From an uncultured Actinomyces sp. (GTDB lineage Bacteria; Actinomycetota; Actinomycetes; Actinomycetales; Actinomycetaceae), in contig CABKMZ010000101.1 of NCBI GenBank assembly GCA_902373545.1, positions 1 to 6,544 of the forward strand: a DNA stretch of 6,544 nt, in the 5' to 3' direction. Below the pieces are notes generated by a model. That model had not been told where the DNA came from and did no database searches. It saw only the letters and a program-made list of their open reading frames with translations. Both the position numbers and the translations under genes were made by a program. This document shows, one piece after another, positions 1 through 5,385 of the stretch (within the stretch, counting starts at the first letter, position 1; the number at the start of each line of letters is the position of its first letter).

Positions 1-48
1 CTATCTCTGCCTTGCCGAATGCTCTCTTTGCTGATGTCGCTCTCCACG

Positions 49-227
49 GCGCTGGCTACCCACACGACCCACCACGGCCTCGTCCAGCAACGCAGCAAAC
101 CTGACGCGCACAAGCCTGACGCACCCCCAGGTATGGTAGGCAGCACCCTTGGGCCGACAAACGAACACAGCAGTTCGATCCACGCGCCTCACAACCCAAC
201 CTGCACCCGCGCTGGCTACCCACACGA
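49..227. repeat. 19-bp direct repeat, two copies 160 bp apart
   Basis: The sequence GCGCTGGCTACCCACACGA occurs at 49-67 and again, identically, at 209-227. Both copies are followed by similar CCACCAC-rich sequence. A second, shorter direct repeat, ACCACGGCCTCGT, lies at 71-83 and 563-575. The copies have no obvious terminal inverted repeats or coding context, so I do not read them as ends of an insertion sequence. They could be remnants of a repeated coding segment or short dispersed repeats. Confidence 0.6.
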
Positions 228-381
228 GCACCACCACAGCCCCTATGCGTCCCTCAGACGCTCCCCTGCGCGACAGTGCGCACCAGATGGTCCTCGGGCC
301 CGATTGGGCCGTGTTGGGCCGGCTACGCGTCGTTGTGGCGCGTGAGTGCTGCTGGTTCGAGCACGCACGCTCGTGACGTCG

Positions 382-411
382 GTGTCGTCGCGCGCTGTGT
401 CGTCGCGCGCT
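382..411. repeat. 15-bp tandem duplication
   Basis: GTGTCGTCGCGCGCT is present twice head to tail (382-396 and 397-411), with the start of a third copy (GTG, 412-414). The unit is a multiple of three, so it would preserve a reading frame if the region were coding. However, none of the frames through it looks like a genuine protein. Confidence 0.75.
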
Positions 412-660
412 GTGGCGCCGGCGCGGCCTTCCAGGGGGTCGGCTAGGTGGGTGTGCCCGTCGTTGAGCTTCGCTCTCCTTGCTGTCGCGCCTCCTTCGTG
501 CTCGCCGCCGGCCCGCTGTGACTCCTCGCCGGCCTGGCGGCGTGTCGGTGACCTGCTTGCGTACCACGGCCTCGTACCAAGGCGGACGTGGCAGACTTTG
601 CGCCGGCGGCGGGGATGGTGTCGGCTCTGCGCCTGACACTTTCGCGCCGACGGAACGTTG

Positions 661-757
661 TTCAGCTGAAACATTGCCAATGTTGCTGTGACAACAGTTG
701 GACGATAGTCCCATATCGTTTGACAATTCAATGATGCAGATTGCCTGATCATGGCAA
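661..757. promoter_or_regulatory. AT-rich control region with clustered dyads
   Basis: Base composition drops sharply in GC here compared with both sides. Several dyads are packed together: the 10-bp palindrome TTCAGCTGAA (661-670); a perfect 7-1-7 palindrome AACATTG-C-CAATGTT (670-684); an overlapping inverted repeat TGTTG-CTGTGA-CAACA (681-696), extended by CCAA/TTGG arms with one bulged base (677-701); and TTGCC-N7-GGCAA (741-757). A TTGACA hexamer lies at 720-725 without a good -10 partner at standard spacing. The cluster sits about 125-220 bp upstream of the FMN reductase start codon. It may hold regulator sites for that gene or for an unseen RNA. The specific regulators are unknown. Confidence 0.45.
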
Positions 758-773
758 AGTTGTGACACGCGTC

Positions 774-798
774 GATAATTTGTAGGACCTGTGTCCTA
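774..798 (+). promoter_or_regulatory. Candidate promoter and operator of the FMN reductase gene
   Basis: A GATAAT hexamer (774-779) is the best -10 candidate before the reductase. No convincing -35 sits 16-18 bp upstream, so the promoter would need an activator or be weak. Immediately downstream is a perfect inverted repeat, TAGGAC-CTGT-GTCCTA (783-798), which would cover the expected transcription start at about 786. An operator in that position is typical of a repressor that blocks initiation. The promoter assignment is tentative; the dyad itself is directly visible. Confidence 0.4.
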
Positions 799-867
799 AT
801 CGATAGCCGAATGGGTTGTTCTGAAATGTTGCAGGATGTAACGTACTTGATGTTTCAATAATGCCCC

Positions 868-874
868 GAAAGGA
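868..874 (+). promoter_or_regulatory. Ribosome binding site of the FMN reductase
   Basis: GAAAGGA lies 6 bases before the ATG at 881. It fixes this start over the out-of-frame ATG at 861, which has no such site. Confidence 0.7.
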
Positions 875-880
875 AACGTC

Positions 881-1405
881 ATGGCTTCCATTGCTGTCGT
901 TCTCGGTTCCGTTCGCCCCGGTCGTGCGGGCGAGCAGGTGGTGCGCTGGATCGAGGAGCAGGCGCTCCAGGTCGAGGGCGTCAACCCCATCTTCATCGAT
1001 CTTCGTGACTACGATCTGCCCCTCTTTGCTGAGGAGATGTCCCCCTCGATGCAGGCCCCGACCCTGCCCGAGGCCGTGCGCCTGCGCGCCAACATCGAGG
1101 CGCTCGACGCCGTCGTGTTCGTGACCCCCGAGTACAACCACTCGATCCCCGGTGTCCTCAAGAATGCGATCGACTACCTGCCCCCGGCCACCCTCAAGGA
1201 CAAGGCCACCGCGCTGATCGGCTACTCCTGGTACGGCGGCGAGGCCCCTCGCGCCCACCTGCGCGATATCCTCTCCACCTTTGGCGCCGACGTGCGTGAG
1301 CAGGAGCTGGGTATCAACCTCGGCTCGGACTTCGTCGACGGTGCCTTCAAGCCCTCTGACGAGCTGAGCGCCTCGCTTCGCCAGCTCCTGGCCTCCCTGG
1401 CCTGA
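881..1405 (+). CDS. NAD(P)H-dependent FMN reductase family flavoprotein
   Basis: This 174-residue protein has the single-domain flavodoxin-like fold of the NADPH-dependent FMN reductase family (FMN_red, azoreductase/chromate-reductase relatives), and its length is typical. It should bind FMN and use NAD(P)H to reduce flavin, quinones or other small electron acceptors in the cytoplasm. The N-terminal beta strand (IAVVLGS, 4-10) leads into the phosphate-binding loop GSVRPGR (9-15). The hallmark motif TPEYNHSIPGVLKNAIDY (82-99) contacts the isoalloxazine ring and forms part of the dimer/tetramer interface in known members. GYSWYGGE follows as the next loop. The ATG has a good ribosome site. The gene is apparently transcribed alone: it has its own AT-rich control region and is followed by strong hairpins at 1455-1523. 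The physiological acceptor cannot be inferred, so I give no gene symbol. Confidence 0.93.
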   Translation: MASIAVVLGSVRPGRAGEQVVRWIEEQALQVEGVNPIFIDLRDYDLPLFAEEMSPSMQAPTLPEAVRLRANIEALDAVVFVTPEYNHSIPGVLKNAIDYLPPATLKDKATALIGYSWYGGEAPRAHLRDILSTFGADVREQELGINLGSDFVDGAFKPSDELSASLRQLLASLA

Positions 1406-1454
1406 GTGCTGCCCCGACAGGGGACATGCGAGCAGTATCGACGCGAGAACATCG

Positions 1455-1480
1455 CTGCGGCGCCACGCGTGGCGCCGCAG
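1455..1480. terminator. Perfect 26-bp palindrome after the FMN reductase
   Basis: The 13-base arm CTGCGGCGCCACG is followed directly by its exact reverse complement, giving a loopless 26-bp perfect palindrome 50 bp after the reductase stop. As RNA it would fold with a minimal loop. It has no T-run. It lies between two convergent genes, so it probably contributes to termination in both directions, although a protein-binding site cannot be excluded. Confidence 0.55.
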
Positions 1481-1487
1481 ACATGAC

Positions 1488-1523
1488 ACGGGCGGCCCAG
1501 CAGGAAACTGCCGGGCCGCCCGT
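1488..1523. terminator. Bidirectional GC-rich hairpin terminator with GAAA loop
   Basis: The 11-base arm ACGGGCGGCCC (1488-1498) pairs with 1513-1523. After a single A/C mismatch, an inner stem GCAG/CTGC (1500-1503 with 1508-1511) closes a GAAA tetraloop (1504-1507), which is a stable GNRA loop in the plus-strand RNA. It lies 82 bp after the reductase stop and 29 bp after the stop of the convergent mannosyltransferase gene, so it is well placed to end both transcripts. There is no U-tract, which is common for actinobacterial terminators. Confidence 0.8.
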
Positions 1524-1552
1524 TCGTCGTATCTGGGAGTCGAATCCAAGGC

Positions 1553-3376
1553 TCAGATCCACGTGGGTAGCCACATGTGCGCGCGCCAAAACTCGTAGTC
1601 GACGACGTCGCCGCGCCACAGGGGCATGAAGTAGAAAGCGCACGCGAGAATCGCGATCGTCAGTGCGGCGGCCAACAAACGACCCGTGGTCGCAGAGCGC
1701 AGTGGTGGGGGAGAGGACGGGGCTGCCCCGCTGATCGTGACGGCATCGGCCAGGAGTGCGACCATCCACGCGACCCCCAGTGCGACGAAGGGCACGAAGG
1801 CCACCGTGTAGAACGTGAAGATCGTCCGGTGTGCGTAGGTCAGCCAGGGCACGTACAGGGCGAGGTAGCCCGCCAGGATGACGCCGGAGCGCCAGTTTCG
1901 GTAGCGAAGAGTCACGATGAACACGAGGAGGAGTGCTCCAATGCCGATCCACCACAGAACCGGGTTGCCCAGAGCAACGACGTTCGTCGCGCACTTTCCA
2001 GAGGCGCACCCGGTGATTGACGCGTCGTTTGACCAGTGGAAAGACGTCGGTCGTACCTGCGCGAGCCACGTGTAGGGGTTGGACTGGTACGTGTGGGGCG
2101 TCGTCAGGCCGGTGTGGAATGTCCACATTTCCTTGTGGTAGATCCACAGGTCGGCGAGGGCACCGGTGAATCCGGAGATGCCGGACCGCCCGTGTCCGTG
2201 GGCCTGGGGGTGCGTGAACCAGCCGAACCAGGAGGCAATGTAGGTCAGGATTGCGCTGGGGACCATGAGGATGAATGCCCACCACACGTCCGCGATGAGC
2301 GCCCCGCGCACGGGCGAAGGGTGGCCGAGCCGCCAACGGTAGGTGACCTCGCGAATGGCGACGAAAAGACCGAGGCAGGCGAGTACGTAGACGCCGGACC
2401 ACTTCACCGAGGACGCCAGGCCGCACAGGATGCCGGCGGCGAGCAGCCAGGGGCGCCGACCCGCGTTGGGGCCGATCGCGAAGCCGTGTTGGTCGCGCAG
2501 GGTGACGAATGCCCTCAGGCTGGCCCAGCCGTGGCGCGGGGCTCCGATGCCGTCCCATGCGGTGAGCTTGCTAGTCAGCGTTGGGCGTGACATCTGCTGG
2601 TCCTTGACGACGCACAGGAACGCAGCCAGGGCGAACATCGCGAGGTAGCCGTCGAGGATGGAGGTGCGGCTCATGACAATGGCGATGCCGTCGGTGGCCA
2701 GGAAGAGGCCAGCGAGGAGGGTGAGGAGGGGGCTGTGGAAGAGGTTCTGCGCGAGTCGGCACAGGAGGAATACGGTGATAACGCCGCAGATCGCGGTCAC
2801 GATGCGCCAGCCCACCGGGTCTGTCTGTCCGAGCGCTTCCATGCCCAGGCCGATGAGCCACTTGCCCGTCGGCGGGTGGACGGGGTACCCGCCTTTGACC
2901 GCGAGCCCGGAGACGTTGCCTGCGACGAAGGATGCGTCGTAGTTGTTGGGCCACGTGCCCTCGTAGCCGAGCGTGATGAGTGACCAGGCGTCCTTGACGT
3001 AGTAGGTCTCGTCGAAGACGAGGGTGCGGACGTTGTCCAGTCCGGTCATCCGAATGATGGCAGCGATGATCGTGGCGACCGCGGTGGCCACCCAGCCGGC
3101 GGTCGGGGTGTGCAGGCGGGCTGCCCAGATGTCCCCGCCTGTCGTTGACGAGGCCGGGGCGGGGTCGTGGGGGACGCTGGCCTCGGATGTTTCGTTCTCT
3201 CGGTTGGGCTCCTCGGGGCGTGGGTCCTCCGGTGCGCCGTCCTCGGGCGTCGTGTCCGCGGGGGACGAGGCCGGGGCGGGCGCGTTCTCGGAGGCGGCGG
3301 CAGGGAGAACCTTGCCGTGGGGGTCGGGCGCCTCGACGTCCTGTGGGTTGTCGTGGGTCGTGTTCGTGGTATCCAT
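1553..3376 (-). CDS. pmt: Polyprenol-phosphate-mannose-dependent protein O-mannosyltransferase (PMT family, GT39)
   Basis: This 607-residue integral membrane enzyme transfers mannose from polyprenyl-phosphate-mannose to Ser/Thr of proteins emerging from the Sec translocon; the actinobacterial example is Rv1002c of M. tuberculosis. Residues 1-80 form an acidic Pro/Ala/Thr-rich cytoplasmic tail. The first membrane helix is at about 92-110. The first extracytoplasmic loop carries the catalytic acidic pair D122-E123 (in FDETYY), and HPPTGKW is at 167-173, as expected for PMTs. The SRTSILDG motif is at 236-243, followed by further helices up to about 585. The loop YHKEMWTFHTGL... (413-436) and the segment with C457 and C462 before NPVLWW (471-476) also fit the family. 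I chose the ATG at 3376. A TTG at 3415 would add 13 residues but has no ribosome site. The ATG lies 8 nt after a TAGACT hexamer and may be leaderless. The gene is convergent with the reductase and divergent from the ABC operon. Confidence 0.9.
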   Translation of the reverse strand: MDTTNTTHDNPQDVEAPDPHGKVLPAAASENAPAPASSPADTTPEDGAPEDPRPEEPNRENETSEASVPHDPAPASSTTGGDIWAARLHTPTAGWVATAVATIIAAIIRMTGLDNVRTLVFDETYYVKDAWSLITLGYEGTWPNNYDASFVAGNVSGLAVKGGYPVHPPTGKWLIGLGMEALGQTDPVGWRIVTAICGVITVFLLCRLAQNLFHSPLLTLLAGLFLATDGIAIVMSRTSILDGYLAMFALAAFLCVVKDQQMSRPTLTSKLTAWDGIGAPRHGWASLRAFVTLRDQHGFAIGPNAGRRPWLLAAGILCGLASSVKWSGVYVLACLGLFVAIREVTYRWRLGHPSPVRGALIADVWWAFILMVPSAILTYIASWFGWFTHPQAHGHGRSGISGFTGALADLWIYHKEMWTFHTGLTTPHTYQSNPYTWLAQVRPTSFHWSNDASITGCASGKCATNVVALGNPVLWWIGIGALLLVFIVTLRYRNWRSGVILAGYLALYVPWLTYAHRTIFTFYTVAFVPFVALGVAWMVALLADAVTISGAAPSSPPPLRSATTGRLLAAALTIAILACAFYFMPLWRGDVVDYEFWRAHMWLPTWI

Positions 3377-3384
3377 CGATGCCG

Positions 3385-3415
3385 AGTCTAGCGGGCTGTG
3401 TGGCGCTGTGAGCAA
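3385..3415 (-). promoter_or_regulatory. Candidate promoter for a leaderless mannosyltransferase mRNA
   Basis: On the minus strand, TAGACT (3390-3385) fits the actinobacterial -10 pattern TANNNT. TTGCTC (3415-3410) is a weak -35 at 19-bp spacing. The -10 ends 8 nt before the ATG at 3376, so transcription would begin at or next to the start codon. No Shine-Dalgarno sequence is visible before that ATG, which fits leaderless translation. This is a sequence-based guess without experimental support. Confidence 0.4.
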
Positions 3416-3466
3416 TTGCCTGAACGTTTGTTACCGGCTCGTGGGAGGGTGTGCATCGGTCAGGTG

Positions 3467-3496
3467 TTGAGAATTGTTCTCGCAATGCTCTATAAT
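3467..3496 (+). promoter_or_regulatory. Promoter of the metal ABC transporter operon
   Basis: TTGAGA (3467-3472) and TATAAT (3491-3496) are separated by 18 bp, close to the housekeeping sigma consensus. The expected start is near 3503, giving a leader of about 25 nt before the binding-protein gene. Both hexamers are overlapped by dyads, so the promoter looks tightly repressible. Confidence 0.8.
3468..3482 (+). promoter_or_regulatory. Fur/Zur-like 7-1-7 operator on the -35 element
   Basis: TGAGAATTGTTCTCG contains the perfect inverted repeat GAGAA-TTG-TTCTC (3469-3481). It matches the generic Fur-family 7-1-7 box TGATAAT-N-ATTATCA at 10 of its 14 fixed positions. Two of the four mismatches are a compensating G/C pair. 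It overlaps the -35 hexamer of a metal-importer operon, the expected place for a Zur or related Fur-family repressor site. Which family member binds is unknown. Confidence 0.5.
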
Positions 3497-3513
3497 TTTC
3501 GGGTACCCGAAAA
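3496..3513 (+). promoter_or_regulatory. Perfect 18-bp palindromic operator at the transcription start
   Basis: TTTTCGGGTACCCGAAAA is its own reverse complement. It begins on the last base of the TATAAT and spans the predicted start point, so a bound protein would block initiation. Its size and AT-flank/GC-core layout resemble sites of DtxR/MntR-type metalloregulators, but it is not the classical DtxR/IdeR iron box. The regulator is therefore an inference. As RNA, only its 3' half would lie in the leader, so it is more likely a DNA site than a hairpin. Confidence 0.65.
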
Positions 3514-3520
3514 ATCTGTT

Positions 3521-3524
3521 GGAG
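3521..3524 (+). promoter_or_regulatory. Ribosome binding site deciding the binding-protein start
   Basis: GGAG lies only 2 bases from the ATG at 3527 but 5 bases from the ATG at 3530. The second ATG therefore has the more normal spacing. Confidence 0.5.
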
Positions 3525-3529
3525 CGATG

Positions 3530-4669
3530 ATGATCCCCTCAACAACCCGCCGCGCGGCACTCGCCATCCTCGGCCTCGCCCTCGCGCCCCTAGCGGCGTG
3601 CGCGCCCACCTCCTCGGCACACGGCCTCACAGTCGTCGCCACAACCACGCAGATCTGCGACTACGTCACCCAGATCGCCGCAGCCTCCACCGACCTCTCC
3701 CTGGATAAGACCGACGCCTCCGGCAAGAGCTCCCACGTGGGCGCCGCCCCCGACAATGCGGCCCTGACCATGAGCCTGACGTGCCTCCTCGCCCCCAACG
3801 CCTCGGCGCACGAACACGAAATGACCCCTGCTCAAACCGCGGCCCTGGCCGACGCTGACGTCATGGCCGTCTCCGGCGTCGACCTCGAGCACTTCCTGGA
3901 CGACGCGGTTGCCTCCTCCGGCTTCCACGGGCGTATGGTCGTCACCTCCGGCGTCCTGACCGCCTCCGACGTCGACAACCCCGGCGCGGCCGACCCGCAG
4001 ACCCCCTACACGATCGACCGCGGGACCGAGCGCGTCGAGGTCTCCCCCTGGCCCTTCCCGCCCGAAAATGCGGGCGAGGCACCCGAATTCCGCTTCGACC
4101 CCCACGTGTGGACCTCGCCCAAGCGGGCCCGCGTCCAGGTCGAAAACCTGGGAGCTGGCCTGGCCGCCGCCGCACCCGACGCCGCCGCCTCGATCAACGC
4201 GGCCACGGCCTCGTACCTGGAGGACCTGGACGCCCTCGACGCGTGGGCGACCGCCTCCATCGAGACCGTCCCGGAGGGCCAGCGCGTCCTGTTCACCTCG
4301 CACGACGCCTTCGGCTACTTCTCGGGCGACTACGGGATCCGCTTCATCGGCGCGGCGCTGACCGACTTCAACGACCAGCAGGACGCGACCGCCGACCACA
4401 TTGCCTCCGCCGTGCAGGCCGTCAAGGACTCGGGCGCCGTCGCGCTCTTCGCGGAAAACTCCAACAATTCCAAGTCCATCGAGGCGATCGCGCGCGGCGC
4501 CGGCGTCACCCCCATCGTGGGCGACGACGCGCTCTACGGCGACTCGCTCGGCCCCGACGGGAGCGCCGGAGCCACCTACGTGGGCTCGATTATCCACAAC
4601 GTGCGCGCGGTGACCGACGCGTGGGGCGGCACCGCCCCGGCGTTGCCCGAACGGCTGGCGGGTCAGTGA
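3530..4669 (+). CDS. Metal ABC transporter solute-binding lipoprotein (TroA/ZnuA/PsaA family)
   Basis: This 379-residue lipoprotein (380 if the adjacent ATG at 3527 is used) should capture a divalent metal at the outer face of the membrane and hand it to the permeases. The signal peptide has an R7-R8 pair, a hydrophobic core and the lipobox LAAC with acylated C24. Likely metal ligands, by alignment from memory with TroA/PsaA, are H94 or H96 (AHEHEMTP), H192 (DPHVW), H258 (SHDAFGYF) and D338 (YGDSLGP). A His rather than Glu at the third position is TroA/Zn-like, but this does not settle the metal. It lacks the His-rich loop of classical ZnuA. Oddities are an insert of roughly 25 residues (about 57-82) before the first ligand, a Cys pair C43/C85 that could form a disulfide, and a long loop (about 145-187) before DPHVW. 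It is the first gene of the operon and overlaps the ATPase gene by one base. The anchored-repeat transporter subfamily is the best fit I recall. Confidence 0.9.
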   Translation: MIPSTTRRAALAILGLALAPLAACAPTSSAHGLTVVATTTQICDYVTQIAAASTDLSLDKTDASGKSSHVGAAPDNAALTMSLTCLLAPNASAHEHEMTPAQTAALADADVMAVSGVDLEHFLDDAVASSGFHGRMVVTSGVLTASDVDNPGAADPQTPYTIDRGTERVEVSPWPFPPENAGEAPEFRFDPHVWTSPKRARVQVENLGAGLAAAAPDAAASINAATASYLEDLDALDAWATASIETVPEGQRVLFTSHDAFGYFSGDYGIRFIGAALTDFNDQQDATADHIASAVQAVKDSGAVALFAENSNNSKSIEAIARGAGVTPIVGDDALYGDSLGPDGSAGATYVGSIIHNVRAVTDAWGGTAPALPERLAGQ

Positions 4670-5385
4670 TGTCTCACCTCGTTTCTTTTGAGGACGCGGC
4701 GCTGGGGTATGGCAATACCCCGGCGCTGTCCGGCCTGACCCTCGACGTGGATGGGGGTCAGGCCCTCGCGCTTGTTGGCCCCAACGGCGGCGGCAAAACC
4801 ACGCTCCTGCGCGCCGTCGTCGGCGGCTGCCAGATCCTGTCGGGGCGCGTGTCCGTCGCTGCGTCGCGCATCGGCCTGGTCCCCCAGAGCGCCGACCTGG
4901 ACCTGACCTTCCCGGTCAGCGCCTCCGAGGTCGTCACCATGGGCCTGATCGCCGAGGCCGGGTGGGGTCGGCGCATCACCGCGGACATGAGGCGCCGCGT
5001 GGGCGAAGCCCTCGAGAAGGTCAACCTTTCCGACCGCGCCTCCCATCGTTTCGGCACGCTCAGCGGCGGGCAGCGCCAACGCGTCCTCGTGGCCCGCGCC
5101 CTCGTCGCCCAGCCCGAGCTAGTCATGATGGACGAGCCCTTCAACGGCCTCGACGCGCCCAGCCGCGACATCATCACCGGACTCATCGCCTCCCTCACCG
5201 CCGACGGCGTCGGGGTCGTCGTGTCCACCCACGACCTCTCGCTCGCGCGCGACGTGTGCTCCCGGGCCTGCGTGATCGCCTCGCGCCTCGTGGCCCTGGG
5301 CCCCGTCGACGAGGCCCTGGCCCCCTCGGTGCTTGCACGCGCCTACGGGGCGAGCGCCGACGAAGCGATTGCGGCGCTGTCATGA
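4669..5385 (+). CDS. Metal ABC transporter ATP-binding protein
   Basis: This 238-residue cytoplasmic ATPase energises the metal importer. All nucleotide-binding motifs are intact: Walker A GPNGGGKTT (37-45), Q-loop Q73 (VPQSADLD), signature LSGGQ (131-135), Walker B LVMMDEP (151-157) with catalytic E156, D-loop NGLD (159-162) and switch H188 (STHD). Length and the QSADLDLTFPVSASEVV segment after the Q-loop are typical of the ZnuC/MntB/TroB group. The ATG at 4669 shares its A with the stop codon of the binding protein (TGATG). An in-frame GTG just before it is a less likely start. Only weak Shine-Dalgarno-like sequence (GGCGGG, 4657-4662) precedes it, so translation probably depends on coupling to the upstream gene. 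It overlaps the first permease gene by 4 bases. Confidence 0.93.
   Translation: MSHLVSFEDAALGYGNTPALSGLTLDVDGGQALALVGPNGGGKTTLLRAVVGGCQILSGRVSVAASRIGLVPQSADLDLTFPVSASEVVTMGLIAEAGWGRRITADMRRRVGEALEKVNLSDRASHRFGTLSGGQRQRVLVARALVAQPELVMMDEPFNGLDAPSRDIITGLIASLTADGVGVVVSTHDLSLARDVCSRACVIASRLVALGPVDEALAPSVLARAYGASADEAIAALS

Larger units (their letters stand above)
1..660. other. GC-rich region without a supportable gene
   Basis: I see no credible gene in this stretch. Open frames exist on both strands, but their translations are dominated by Arg, Pro, Ser and His with no recognisable domain, and the longest one on the minus strand runs straight through the AT-rich control region of the next gene. 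That is what chance frames in GC-rich DNA look like. The region contains short direct repeats (49-67 with 209-227; 71-83 with 563-575) and a 15-bp tandem duplication (382-411). It may be intergenic DNA, a decayed gene, or the far upstream region of a gene to the left. I cannot tell which. Confidence 0.6.

Noticed and set aside
720..725. TTGACA as the -35 of the FMN reductase promoter
   Set aside because: No -10-like hexamer occurs 16-18 bp downstream, and the GATAAT candidate is 48 bp away.
1..768. Long minus-strand open frame covering the left end
   Set aside because: The translation is Arg/His/Ser-rich without any domain, and it begins inside the AT-rich control region. It looks like a chance open frame in GC-rich DNA.
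1531..1560. Possible tRNA T-arm (GTCGAATCC) between the convergent genes
   Set aside because: There is no matching T-stem, no acceptor stem and no anticodon arm on either strand.
1347..2558. Minus-strand open frame of about 400 codons overlapping the mannosyltransferase
   Set aside because: It is an alternative frame of the same strand as the mannosyltransferase gene, Arg/Pro/His-rich and without motifs, while the other frame carries intact PMT motifs.
3398..3526. N-terminal extension of the binding protein upstream of the ATG pair at 3527/3530
   Set aside because: It would run through the promoter and operators and would place the signal peptide inside the protein instead of at its end.
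4108..4668. Upstream extension of the ATPase frame
   Set aside because: The extension is an Arg-rich shadow of the binding-protein gene. The ATPase fold starts with the ATG at 4669.
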